Origin: Chloroflexi bacterium AL-N1 | GTDB taxonomy: Bacteria; Chloroflexota; Chloroflexia; Chloroflexales; Roseiflexaceae | Reading direction: 5' to 3' | Assembly (NCBI GenBank): GCA_013122435.1 | Contig: WYDT01000029.1 | Location: 21,929 to 85,928, forward strand | DNA length: 64,000 bases | Shown here: one piece after another, positions 17,592-26,410 of the stretch | How the letters are laid out: every line of letters begins with the position of its first letter | Numbering within the stretch: the first letter of the stretch is position 1 | Notes under the pieces: generated by a model | Told to the model about the DNA's origin: nothing | Database searches by the model: none | What the model saw: the letters and a program-made list of their open reading frames with translations, nothing else | Position numbers and translations under genes: made by a program

Positions 17592-18852
17592 GTGATGAAC
17601 ATATCGCTCACAGTCTATTGGAGTCTTTTTGCTCACTATCTGACCACACAGCGAAAGCGCATGATACTTCTAACTATAGTCCTGCTTGGAGGTATCGGAT
17701 TTCAGATTGCCAATCCACAAGTGCTACGTGTTTTTATCGATGCTGCTCTCAATGGTGCACCCTTCCGCGATCTTATGATTGCGGCGGCCCTGCTTTTGGG
17801 GTTAGCACTCTTGGTGCAGTTTCTCACCGTGCTAGCAACGTATTTGAGTGAAGTGGTTGGTTGGACAGCAACCAATGCGTTGCGGGTTGATCTGGTTGCT
17901 CATTGTCTCGATCTTGATCTGTCCTTCCACACAGTGCACACATCCGGCGAGTTGCTGGAATGCGTGGATGGCGATGTGAGCGCATTGGCACACTTTTTTT
18001 CTCAACTAGTGGTGCAAGTCTTTGGGAATATGCTCTTGTTGGCAGGGATACTTATCGCATTGGGTTGGGAAGACTGGCGGCTTGGTCTAAGTGCTGGGCT
18101 GTTTGTGTTCATTAGTCTGGTTGCCCTGATACGGTTGCACTCCCGCTGGGTAATCGAAATTGCGCGGCCCCGTCGGGCAATGGCCAAGTTCTTCGGTGTC
18201 CTCGGCGAAAACCTGACTGGTCTGGAAGATGTGCAGGCCAATGGTGCCTCCAGCTATGCCCAGCATCGGATGTGGACCCTTCTCCCGCCCTGGCTGCGCT
18301 TCTATCATCGCTCACGTCGGGCAGATACGAGCTTCTGGGGTGCTTCGGTGCCGCTGTTTGCCGACCGTCTTCATGATCTTTTTCTATATGACTTTGATTA
18401 GAGGGCCAATGGAACGTATTCGCAATGAGCTGGAAGAATTGCAACGTGCTGAAGCCGCCATTTATCGTATTCGCAATCTGTTTGCCGTAGAGTCGCATCT
18501 CCCGCATGGTGGCAATACTACATTGCCGAAGGGTGCGCTCAGTGTGCAGATAGAAGATCTGTCTTTTGCCTATCCTATCCCAGTAGGACATAATAATGGA
18601 CCAGACCTACATGATTACGAAGAGTCTGCCCCTGATGAGTGCTTTGTTTTACATAACATCTCTTTTGCACTTGAGTCTGGTCAAGTGCTCGGTTTACTCG
18701 GGCGAACCGGTAGTGGCAAAAGTACGCTGGCACGCTTACTATTGGGCTTATATACCCCACAAATGGGGACGATACGACTCGGCAGTGTGGCACTGTCTAA
18801 AGGAAAAACAAAATGCCTGCAAAACTCAACCTGTTTCTATTCACCGTTCTAA
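17592..18852 (+). pseudogene. ABC exporter half-transporter, frameshifted and truncated in its ATPase domain
   Basis: This is the N-terminal two-thirds of a fused membrane-ATPase exporter. The frame from 17592 encodes the transmembrane domain up to SVPLFADRLHDLF and stops at 18401. The frame that is open from 18229 carries on with FYMTLIRGPMERIRNELEELQRAEAAIYRI and reaches the nucleotide-binding domain with Walker A GRTGSGKST. The switch falls at the T run 18379-18383, where removing one T restores the frame. Only about 20 residues after Walker A the exporter sequence ends, and the frame runs into the start of binding-protein gene 18813-19964, so signature motif, Walker B and H-loop are missing. 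The family would pair with the exporter at 20116-21855 as a heterodimer. As it stands it cannot hydrolyse ATP. Confidence 0.85.
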
Positions 18853-19964
18853 TGACTACTGTGTTGCTCACCGCCTGTAGTGGTCAGCAAGCGACTGAAG
18901 TACCGGAAGCGAATAGTGAACCTGCTACGACAGTAGACTCAACTGAGGCGACAGAAGCTCCAATTGAGGAAACAACAGCAGTCCATGTCACTGACGAAGT
19001 TCCTGCTGAAAATACTGAAGTCACCGACACTTGTGACGACGGCTTACGTTCAATTGACACTGCGTATGGCCCGACCTGTATTCCGGTGACACCAGAGCGA
19101 ATCATCGCTTTGAACGAAGGCGTGATGGCCAATTTACTGGCCCTTGAGGTTACTCCGATTGGGGTCCTAGACTATGCCAATCGTGATTTTACTCAGTATC
19201 TGGGCGACACTACCGAAGAGATTGCCAGTGTCGGCACACCCGATGGACCAAGCTTCGAGGCCATGCTCGCGCTGAAGCCTGATCTGATTTTGGGCATGGA
19301 TTTCGATGTCGATGAAGAGGTGATGGAGACACTGGAACAGATTGCACCAACTGCTATCAGTCCAAAAGATAGTGTCGACTGGCGTAGTAACTTCCTCTAT
19401 GCAGGTGAGACCACGGGCAAGTTGAGCGAAGCTGAAGCACTGCTCGAGACGACCGACATGCGGTTGGAGGCGTTCCGCACGGCCTATGTAGCCCATGTCC
19501 CAGCCGACAAAACCATCGCTATCATTCGCAGCCGCGCCGATAGCTTTAACATTTATAACAAAGAATCATTTATCGCTGAATTGACCAAAGAAGCGGGGCT
19601 TCGGATGCCTGCCGACTTTGATGAACTGGATGGGTGGAATACCCTGTCATTAGAGGCAATACCATTGTTGAGGAGTGACAAGCTGTTTGTAATGGTGCGT
19701 AATGAGGACGAGGCAGGTATGTTTAATGACATGAGCGGTGACCAACTCTGGCAGACGCTTCCGGCTGCACAAAACGACGAAGTCTACCTTGTCAATTGGA
19801 GTGTCTGGATAGCAGGCTGGAACATCATCGGTACGAACTTGGCTATTGATGATTTCTTCTTTTATCTGCTTGGTGAGGAGGCTCCCACACCGAACCCGTT
19901 TAGTGATCTCATCATCGACGGCTTTGGACCACAGTACGACGAAGAGCGTTTGGCGATTGAGTGA
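18813..19964 (+). CDS. Siderophore-binding lipoprotein, array member 12 (paired-Cys type)
   Basis: FecB-type lipoprotein of 383 residues; AAAGGA at 18799 precedes the ATG, and the signal ends in lipobox LTAC (Cys22). A Glu/Thr/Ala linker reaches about residue 75, then CDDGLRSIDTAYGPTCIPVTPERII, the paired-Cys opening, closest to that of member 6 module 1. Later blocks are LKPDLILGMDFDVDEEV, IAPTAISPKD and GDQLWQTLPAAQNDEVYLV, ending TPNPFSDLIIDGFGPQYDEE. Its leader is embedded in the truncated ABC gene upstream, which shows the gene was joined there by recombination together with its own ribosome-binding site. Confidence 0.9.
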   Translation: MPAKLNLFLFTVLMTTVLLTACSGQQATEVPEANSEPATTVDSTEATEAPIEETTAVHVTDEVPAENTEVTDTCDDGLRSIDTAYGPTCIPVTPERIIALNEGVMANLLALEVTPIGVLDYANRDFTQYLGDTTEEIASVGTPDGPSFEAMLALKPDLILGMDFDVDEEVMETLEQIAPTAISPKDSVDWRSNFLYAGETTGKLSEAEALLETTDMRLEAFRTAYVAHVPADKTIAIIRSRADSFNIYNKESFIAELTKEAGLRMPADFDELDGWNTLSLEAIPLLRSDKLFVMVRNEDEAGMFNDMSGDQLWQTLPAAQNDEVYLVNWSVWIAGWNIIGTNLAIDDFFFYLLGEEAPTPNPFSDLIIDGFGPQYDEERLAIE

Positions 19965-20061
19965 CAAAGAGATCAAGCGCTCACACTAGCTGAATAGAAG
20001 CTCACTTGTCAGTTCTCTCATAGCAGGCAATTTGCGACGATATTCGTTCCAGCATTTTAAT

Positions 20062-20094
20062 GCAGTTGAATAGAAACAAACACAGAGATCTGTG
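20062..20094. promoter_or_regulatory. Two short inverted repeats before the ABC exporter gene
   Basis: GCATTTTAATGC (20062-20073, arms GCATT/AATGC) and CACAGAGATCTGTG (20081-20094, arms CACAGA/TCTGTG) lie in the 151-bp gap upstream of the exporter start. They are operator-sized, but no regulator can be named. Confidence 0.25.
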
Positions 20095-20115
20095 GAACAA
20101 TAGAAGGTTTCAACA

Positions 20116-21855
20116 TTGAAAACAGCAATACAAACTCTTTTGCCTTTGCTCAAACTGTATCGGTGGCGGATCGCACTGGTCTTTACAAGTGTTATCGTCG
20201 TGACAGGTGCGGGGCTCTTAGCACCGTGGCTCATCCGCGAGTTGGTGCGGGTGTTGCGGCTGGCTGATGGTGATGTGGAGGCCACCCAGCAGAGCATTCT
20301 GGTGCTGTCGGGCCTGCTGTTGCTGGCTTATGGGGTGCGTAGTTTGGGGCAGTACCTGAATTTTTACTACGCGCGTGTGGTGGCCTGGAATGTCTGCCAC
20401 GATTTGCGGACAGTGCTCTACCAGCAGTTGCAGCGATTTTCGCCCGCCTACTACGCTGAACGACAAACGGGCGAAGTAGTCTCACGTGTAATCAAAGATA
20501 CCGACTACCTGGAGCCTATCATAGTCGACGCCGTCTATGACTTTTTAGTGAGCGTTTTCTTAGCTGTTGGTGTTTTTGTCATTCTATTGTTGATCGATCC
20601 TACCCTTACGCTTATTACGTTCCTACCGATGCCTTTCGTCGTGATCGCTATTTTAATTTTACGGCGACCTGCTGTTCGTGTATTCAAGGCCGAAGCAAAA
20701 GATATGGGGGAGGTCAGCGCATTGGTGCAGGACAACGTAGCAGGCATCCGTGAAATCCAGATTTTTACACGCGAAGGCCATGAACTTGAGCGGGTCTCTC
20801 GTCTGTCACGACAGCTTACACGAAACCAGATTCGTGCTCGTCAGTATGTGGCTGGTATGCTTCCGCTCATCGAAGGATCAATCGGACTCAGCATGGTATT
20901 GGCCATCGGTTTTGGTGGGCTAGCGGTGCTAAATGGCACATTAGCTATCGAAGACTTGGTTGCCTTTCTCCTGTATGTGACAAGCTTCTACTTGCCACTC
21001 TGGCGTCTGGCGACAGTGAGTGAGCAGCTTGAACGTGGCGTGGCCAGCCTGGGGCGTATCAACGAGGTATTGAGTGCCACACCAAGTGTTGATGATCCTG
21101 CGGATGGGGTTGAATTGGGTCGGGCACAGGGGTCTCTTACATTGGAGAAGGTCAGTTTTGCCTACCTTGAGGAAGACGTGTTACGGGACGTGACACTCAA
21201 TGTCTCGCCAGGAAAAACGTTAGCGCTTGTTGGTCCAAACGGTGCAGGTAAAAGTACTCTGGCTAGCCTTCTATCGCGCTTTTATGATCCACTGGCTGGA
21301 CAGATTCTACTGGACGGCCACGACCTGCGAGATCTGCGTCTGGATAGCTTGCGACGCAACCTGAGCGTGGTGCTACAAGATGTGTTCCTCTTCTATGCCA
21401 GTGTTGCTGAGAATATTCGCTTTGCCAGGCCAGAAGCAACCGATGACGAGGTCATTGCGGCTGCCAAAGTAGCTAATGCTCACGATTTCATTATGCAGCT
21501 ATCAAAGGGCTACGACACCCTGGTTGGTGAGCGCGGTGTAAAGTTGTCCGGTGGACAGAAGCAGCGTATCAGTATTGCTCGTGCTGTTCTCAAAGATGCA
21601 CCTATCCTCATTCTTGACGAGGCCACCTCATCCGTCGATATCGAAACCGAGGCGCAGATTCAACAGGCGCTTACCAAACTGATGGAGGGGCGCACAAGTG
21701 TCGTTATCGCCCACCGCCTTTCGACCATTCGTAACGCGGATCAGATTGCCGTACTGGATGAAGGACGGGTCGTTGAGTTAGGGCGGCACGAGGAAATTGC
21801 TCACCAGAACGGTCTCTACGCACGTTTGTTGGCGCGACAGATGATTGGGTATTGA
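20116..21855 (+). CDS. ABC exporter-type half-transporter (membrane plus ATPase domain)
   Basis: This 579-residue protein has a six-helix exporter membrane domain (about residues 1-310) followed by an ATPase domain. The ATPase domain has Walker A GPNGAGKST (about 374), signature LSGGQKQR (about 477), Walker B ILILDEATSSVD (about 497) and switch histidine in VVIAHRLSTI. All catalytic motifs are intact. The start is a TTG with AGAAGG upstream. Exporter-fold ABC pairs inside siderophore loci include the importers YbtPQ and IrtAB as well as true exporters, and either role is possible. Its natural partner was probably the adjacent, now truncated half-transporter at 17592, so it must work as a homodimer or with a subunit elsewhere, or be redundant. 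Confidence 0.9.
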   Translation: MKTAIQTLLPLLKLYRWRIALVFTSVIVVTGAGLLAPWLIRELVRVLRLADGDVEATQQSILVLSGLLLLAYGVRSLGQYLNFYYARVVAWNVCHDLRTVLYQQLQRFSPAYYAERQTGEVVSRVIKDTDYLEPIIVDAVYDFLVSVFLAVGVFVILLLIDPTLTLITFLPMPFVVIAILILRRPAVRVFKAEAKDMGEVSALVQDNVAGIREIQIFTREGHELERVSRLSRQLTRNQIRARQYVAGMLPLIEGSIGLSMVLAIGFGGLAVLNGTLAIEDLVAFLLYVTSFYLPLWRLATVSEQLERGVASLGRINEVLSATPSVDDPADGVELGRAQGSLTLEKVSFAYLEEDVLRDVTLNVSPGKTLALVGPNGAGKSTLASLLSRFYDPLAGQILLDGHDLRDLRLDSLRRNLSVVLQDVFLFYASVAENIRFARPEATDDEVIAAAKVANAHDFIMQLSKGYDTLVGERGVKLSGGQKQRISIARAVLKDAPILILDEATSSVDIETEAQIQQALTKLMEGRTSVVIAHRLSTIRNADQIAVLDEGRVVELGRHEEIAHQNGLYARLLARQMIGY

Positions 21856-21946
21856 GGCGTTTGAGCAGTGGAGCGTTGAAGTGTTGAAACATGTAAATGC
21901 CTGGTCGAAAGCATGATGACAGGCATATCTAGAAAGACCACAAATC

Positions 21947-23014
21947 ATGACCCATTTGCATCGTCTGATGGTGGCCCTGTTTGCTGCCGTCCTGATGCTC
22001 ACTGCGTGTGGTGGACAGCAGTCCGCCGAGAATGTACCGGAACCGACTGAAGTCCCCGAAGCAGAAGCACCAGAGAGCGAAGTGGCCGAAGAACCTTCCG
22101 AAGAGAGTGAGACTACAGTATCGACTGAGGGCTTTCCTCGTACTATTGAACACAAATATGGTAGCACTACTATCGAAGAAGTACCTGAGCGTGTCGTGAC
22201 GGTTGGTCTCTTTGAGCAAGATGTGCTACTGGCACTGGGCATTGTGCCCGTTGGCACAACGGAGTATTTTGGTGGCTACCCTGGCGCGATCTGGCCTTGG
22301 GCGCAGGACGAGTTGGAAGCACTGGGTGGCGATGTGCCCGACGTTGTCGGTGGTGCTGATGGGATTAACTTCGAGGCTATCACAGCACTCAATCCCGACC
22401 TGATTCTGGCACTCTATTCGGGTCTTACTGCAGAAGAATATGAACTACTGACACAAATTGTACCAACGGTTGCCCAGCCGAGCGAGTATGTTGACTATGG
22501 TGTGCCATGGCAAGAATTGACCGTGACGGTAGGGCAAACGGTAGGGCAGGAGGCTGAAGCACAGGAACTTGTGGATGATCTCGAGACACGTTTCGTCCAA
22601 ATTCCAGAGGAACACCCCGAATTTGTTGGTGCGACCTCGGTGGTTGCCACGCTGTTCGACGGTATCTATCTCTATGGACCGGAAGATGCACGTGGGCGGC
22701 TTCTGACATCGTTAGGCTTCACACTCCCCGACATCGCAGCAGAAGTCGCTGGCGATAGCTTTGGCGGTAACCTGAGCACAGAGCGTGCTGACCTACTTGA
22801 CCTCGACGTGGTTATCTGGTTGGCTGATCCTGCCCAGGCTGACGAAGTGGGTGGCCCCGTCTATCAGAGTCTACCTGTCCACACCGAAGGCCGCGAAATC
22901 TTTCTGAGCAATGACGAACCGCTCGGTGGTGCAACTTCGTTTGTCAGTGTGCTCAGTTTGCCTTACCTACTCGATGAGCTGGTTCCACAGTTGGCGGAGG
23001 CAGTTGAGCAGTAA
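21947..23014 (+). CDS. Siderophore-binding lipoprotein, array member 13
   Basis: FecB-type lipoprotein of 355 residues; signal MTHLHRLMVALFAAVLMLTAC with Cys21. An acidic linker (EVPEAEAPESEVAEEPSEES) of about 45 residues leads to FPRTIEHKYGSTTIEEVPERVVTVG. It contains AIWPWAQDELEALGG, LNPDLILAL and IVPTVAQPSEYVDYGVPWQE, the features of the member 10 subfamily. It ends with VLSLPYLLDELVPQLAEAVEQ, which shows what the end of member 10 should look like. Its leader peptide is related to that of member 14 (MxxLHxLxxAL), suggesting the two genes share an ancestor at their 5' ends even though their domains differ. Confidence 0.9.
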   Translation: MTHLHRLMVALFAAVLMLTACGGQQSAENVPEPTEVPEAEAPESEVAEEPSEESETTVSTEGFPRTIEHKYGSTTIEEVPERVVTVGLFEQDVLLALGIVPVGTTEYFGGYPGAIWPWAQDELEALGGDVPDVVGGADGINFEAITALNPDLILALYSGLTAEEYELLTQIVPTVAQPSEYVDYGVPWQELTVTVGQTVGQEAEAQELVDDLETRFVQIPEEHPEFVGATSVVATLFDGIYLYGPEDARGRLLTSLGFTLPDIAAEVAGDSFGGNLSTERADLLDLDVVIWLADPAQADEVGGPVYQSLPVHTEGREIFLSNDEPLGGATSFVSVLSLPYLLDELVPQLAEAVEQ

Positions 23015-23039
23015 GTATCCGAGCGTTGAAACGGTAGAG

Positions 23040-23085
23040 CGTTCGAGCGAGAAGGTGTTCAAACACTCAAACACTCAAACACTTT
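23040..23085. repeat. Short tandem repeat CAAACACT and GAGCGTTG-like spacer motif
   Basis: The gap between members 13 and 14 contains GAGCGTTGAAACGGTAGAGC and then three near-perfect copies of CAAACACT. Related GAGCGTTGAA-type motifs occur at about 5935-5950 and 21858-21893, always in spacers of this locus. Confidence 0.5.
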
Positions 23086-23133
23086 AATAATAAATCAAGA
23101 AATAATCCTCCATAGATAGAAAAGATACAACCC

Positions 23134-24228
23134 ATGATCCGCTTACACCAACTCATTACAGCTTTGATCTCTGCCGCCCTGCTGCTTCCCGCGTGTGGGG
23201 GGCAGACCTCCACTGAAGAGTCTGCCGTAGCAACACCGGAGAGCCAAGTCACTGAAGAGGGTGGCACAGAGAGTGAGGCAATGACAGAAACAGGCGAAGA
23301 TGTGGATGAGACAGTAGCCGTAGTTTCAGATGAGGGCTTCCCTCGCACGATTACCGACGGTGCAGGGCGCGAACTGACGTTCGACGTGCCGCCCGAGCGC
23401 CTCGTCACCTACTACAACGACAGCTTTGGGATGCTGGCCACATTGGGCGTCATGCCCGTTGCCCAGAGCGTTAATACCGAAATGCTTACCGACCCGATTT
23501 ACTTTGGCGAAGCGGGGGTGAACATTGCCACCATTGGCTACAACGATGCCCCCGATCTCGAGGATGTTGTTGCGGCTCGGCCCGATCTGGTCCTTGTCTA
23601 CAGCGTCGAAGAGGCGCAGGTGCTTGATGGCATTGCCCCCGCTTTCGTCACACTCGACCCAGCCACGTTGGAAGAGCTTTATGCCTCGGTGCGGTTGTAC
23701 GGTGAGATGCTCGGCCTTGAAGATAAGGCCGAGGCCGTGGTGCAGCGTTTCCAGGATCGTTTGAATGCCTACGCCAAAGCCAACGAAGCAAATGCCGAGC
23801 AGACCATCCTCAAATTGGCGAGTTATGACGGACAGTTCTCTGTCGCCACCACCGCTGATCCGGTCTGCCAGATGCTGGATGTCGTGGCGACCTGTGAGTG
23901 GAAACCGTCGGCCCCGGACGAGGGATGGGGGTATGATACCTCTATTGAGGGTGTCCTCGAACTCGACCCGGACATCATCATCTTCAACAACTGGACGGAT
24001 GACAGCTTTGAGGAAATCCTGGCCGAAGTTGAAGCAAACCCGCTGTGGGGCGAACTCAGCGCGGTGCAAAACGGGCGTGTCTACAGCACACCGGGCTATG
24101 ACAATCCGATTGCCTCCAGCCTGCCAGCGGCGCAAAAGGTACTCGACACCTATATACCCAAGATGTTCCCTGATGTCTTTGATGGCCCACTGACCGATGA
24201 GGAAGTGCAGGAGACTCTGGCACAATGA
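23134..24228 (+). CDS. Siderophore-binding lipoprotein, array member 14 (cognate of the FecCDE set)
   Basis: FecB-type lipoprotein of 364 residues; signal MIRLHQLITALISAALLLPAC with Cys21. The domain FPRTITDGAGRELTFDVPPERLVTYYNDSFGMLATLG differs from the rest of the array and includes ARPDLVLVYS, two cysteines in VCQMLDVVATCEW, ELDPDIIIFNNW and NPLWGELSAVQNGRVY. Its codons are noticeably richer in G and C than those of members 1-13, like the following permease. Its stop overlaps the first permease start by 4 bp (ATGA), so it is the one member translationally coupled to a transporter and is most probably the dedicated receptor of the FecCDE set downstream. Confidence 0.92.
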   Translation: MIRLHQLITALISAALLLPACGGQTSTEESAVATPESQVTEEGGTESEAMTETGEDVDETVAVVSDEGFPRTITDGAGRELTFDVPPERLVTYYNDSFGMLATLGVMPVAQSVNTEMLTDPIYFGEAGVNIATIGYNDAPDLEDVVAARPDLVLVYSVEEAQVLDGIAPAFVTLDPATLEELYASVRLYGEMLGLEDKAEAVVQRFQDRLNAYAKANEANAEQTILKLASYDGQFSVATTADPVCQMLDVVATCEWKPSAPDEGWGYDTSIEGVLELDPDIIIFNNWTDDSFEEILAEVEANPLWGELSAVQNGRVYSTPGYDNPIASSLPAAQKVLDTYIPKMFPDVFDGPLTDEEVQETLAQ

Positions 24229-25280
24229 GTAGTCCAACCATGCCAATACCTCGGCGATCCAAGGATCAATCATTCCAGCAGTCGGCCCGGCTTGGTCAGG
24301 TTGTTCTGGTGGGATTACTCCTCTTCTTGGTGCTGTGTGGTATGGGTGTATTGGCGCTGATGATTGGCATTACGGCAATTGCCCCAGGTGAGGTGCTCAC
24401 CATTCTCTTCACTGAGGGTGGCGAACCAGTATCGCGCATTGTGATATGGGAAGTACGGCTGCCGCGTTTTCTGTTAGGCGCACTGGCAGGGGTAGCGCTG
24501 GCCGTTTCCGGGGCGATGCTGCAAGATGCGCTCAAGAACGAATTAGCCGAGCCAGGGCTGCTGGGCGTCTCCACTGGCGCGTCGCTGGTCGTGGCGGTGG
24601 TGGTCATCTTCAGTGTTCCCATTCCATTTGGCACTCGTCCGCTTTTTGCGCTGGCGGGTGGGCTCGGCGCGGGACTAGTCATCCTGTTTGCCACCCGGCT
24701 GACCCGCGATCCGGTGCGGATGATCCTGATCGGTGCAGCTCTGGGGGCACTTTTTGGTTCACTAATAACTGTCGTGGTAGTGTTGGGCGATCCAGAGGAA
24801 CTGCGGACACTCTACGTTTTCCTTGTGGGCAGCCTGATCGGACGTGACTGGCAAGATGTACAGTTGGTGTTGCCCTGGATCACTGTGGTGCTGCCAATCG
24901 CACTGTTGTCTGGCCGTCCGCTGAACTTACTGCAACTGGGTGATGACATGGCAGAAGGGTTGGGTCTGCCAGTGTTTCGTACTCGTTTGTTCATTTTTCT
25001 GGTAGCCATTGCGCTTAATGCCGCCATCGTTGCTGTCTGCGGACCGATTGGCTTTGTGGCGCTGGTTGCACCACACATGGTGCGCGGCCTCCTGAAGACT
25101 ACTGATGCTCGGCAAGTACTACCAATCAGTGCCCTCCTTGGCGCCGTGCTGCTTACAATATCGGATCTGTTAGCCCGCGAAATCTTTAGCCCGGCAGAAT
25201 TGCCGGTGGGACTGGTAACCGTCGTGTTCGGTTCACCGATTGCACTCTTTTTGCTGAGGCGGCTGCTTACTCGACGATAA
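24225..25280 (+). CDS. Ferric-siderophore ABC transporter permease (FecCD family), set 1 first subunit
   Basis: This 351-residue membrane protein of the FecCD/BtuC family forms half of the channel that carries ferric siderophore across the cytoplasmic membrane. Visible family blocks are VRLPRFLLGALAGVALAVSGAMLQ, ALKNELAEPGLLGVSTGA, GPIGFVALVAPHMVRGLL and ELPVGLVTVVFGSPIALFLL; about ten hydrophobic helices are expected. It overlaps the end of binding protein 14 by 4 bp and is followed 11 bp later by the second permease. The GC-rich codon use shared with member 14 suggests that the two arrived together. Confidence 0.93.
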   Translation: MSSPTMPIPRRSKDQSFQQSARLGQVVLVGLLLFLVLCGMGVLALMIGITAIAPGEVLTILFTEGGEPVSRIVIWEVRLPRFLLGALAGVALAVSGAMLQDALKNELAEPGLLGVSTGASLVVAVVVIFSVPIPFGTRPLFALAGGLGAGLVILFATRLTRDPVRMILIGAALGALFGSLITVVVVLGDPEELRTLYVFLVGSLIGRDWQDVQLVLPWITVVLPIALLSGRPLNLLQLGDDMAEGLGLPVFRTRLFIFLVAIALNAAIVAVCGPIGFVALVAPHMVRGLLKTTDARQVLPISALLGAVLLTISDLLAREIFSPAELPVGLVTVVFGSPIALFLLRRLLTRR

Positions 25281-25291
25281 AAAGGAAACTT

Positions 25292-26410
25292 ATGATACGT
25301 TCAAACGCCCAGACATCCAAATATCCGTATATTCAACCGAACGATTCCCGTCCGTTCGCCGTGCGACGCTTCGTATCGGTGCTGGTGATCAGTGGGGTAG
25401 CCATTGTTTTGCTAGGGGTATTGCATATTGCCGTCGGCACACTTGACTTTACACCACGCCAGATTGTTCTGGCGTTGTTTAATCAGGCAGAGGATGTGCT
25501 TCATCGGCAGGTGGTGTGGGGCCTCCGACTGCCCCGTGCATTAGTTGCTCTGCTAGCGGGTGGTATGTTGGGTCTCGCCGGAGCGATCCTCCAGACTATC
25601 ACGCGTAACCCGCTGGCTGAACCAGGACTCATGGGTGTTTCTAGCGGTGCAGTGCTGGCTATTGTACTCTGCATCGCATTCGATGGGGGTGGCAGCGTCT
25701 GGGACAGCGCTGACTCAGGCTTAATCCTTCCTTTCGTTGGTATGGTGGGTGGGCTGATAGCAGGTCTTACTGTTTATGTGCTGAGTTATCAACAGGGAAG
25801 TGACCCAATGCGCCTGGTATTGGTTGGCGTATTGATTGCAGGGATAAACAACGCACTTATCTCAGTCGTGCTTTTGGCAGCGCAGGCTGAAGACATCCAA
25901 CGTATTGTGCGCTGGACAGTCGGCTCAACCAGTGGACGGGTCTGGGTGCATTGGCATACCATCTGGCCAGTTGCGTTAATGGCCATTCCACTTGGGTTAT
26001 GTAGCATGAGTCTTGCCAACGTATTACAACTTGGAGATAATGTCGCTCTTGGGTTAGGGTTGTCTATTGAACGAACACGCTTTTTGTTGCTTTGTATTGC
26101 TGCATTACTGACTGCTGGTGCAGTTGCAGTAATTGGGGGCATTGGATTTATCGGGCTAATTGGTCCGCATATGGCACGACTGATGGTTGGTAATGATGTG
26201 CGACGCTTGTTTCCATTAAGTATCATCTTGACGGCAATCCTTCTCATCATCTCCGATATCATTGCACGCACAATCACGATTGGCTGGGTGGGATTGCTTA
26301 CAGGTTTGGATATTCCCGATACAGCCGGGTTACCAGTTGGTGCCGTCACCGCGCTGCTGGGTGCTCCATTTTTCTTATATCTCTTGTTACGCGGGAGGGC
26401 AGCATTATGA
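25292..26410 (+). CDS. Ferric-siderophore ABC transporter permease (FecCD family), set 1 second subunit
   Basis: FecCD-family permease, 372 residues, with an N-terminal cytoplasmic extension of about 25 residues. Key blocks are WGLRLPRALVALLAGGMLGLAG, TRNPLAEPGLMGVSSGA, GGIGFIGLIGPHMARLMVG and GLPVGAVTALLGAPFFLYLL. It should pair with the subunit at 24225 to make the heterodimeric channel. AAAGGAAAC precedes the ATG. Its last codon overlaps the ATPase start by 4 bp (ATGA), giving a tightly coupled four-gene operon from 23134 to 27249. Confidence 0.93.
   Translation: MIRSNAQTSKYPYIQPNDSRPFAVRRFVSVLVISGVAIVLLGVLHIAVGTLDFTPRQIVLALFNQAEDVLHRQVVWGLRLPRALVALLAGGMLGLAGAILQTITRNPLAEPGLMGVSSGAVLAIVLCIAFDGGGSVWDSADSGLILPFVGMVGGLIAGLTVYVLSYQQGSDPMRLVLVGVLIAGINNALISVVLLAAQAEDIQRIVRWTVGSTSGRVWVHWHTIWPVALMAIPLGLCSMSLANVLQLGDNVALGLGLSIERTRFLLLCIAALLTAGAVAVIGGIGFIGLIGPHMARLMVGNDVRRLFPLSIILTAILLIISDIIARTITIGWVGLLTGLDIPDTAGLPVGAVTALLGAPFFLYLLLRGRAAL

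Noticed and set aside
10898..18383. G-run and T-run frameshifts as programmed frameshifting.
   Set aside because: There is no obvious slippery heptamer plus downstream structure, and the ABC gene is truncated anyway; mutation or a read error is simpler.
23060..23085. CAAACACT copies as a CRISPR array.
   Set aside because: The unit is only eight bases with no spacers and no cas genes; it is a simple tandem repeat.
1388..24228. Siderophore biosynthesis genes (NRPS or NIS enzymes) within the array.
   Set aside because: None of the reading frames shows adenylation, condensation or IucA/IucC-type motifs.
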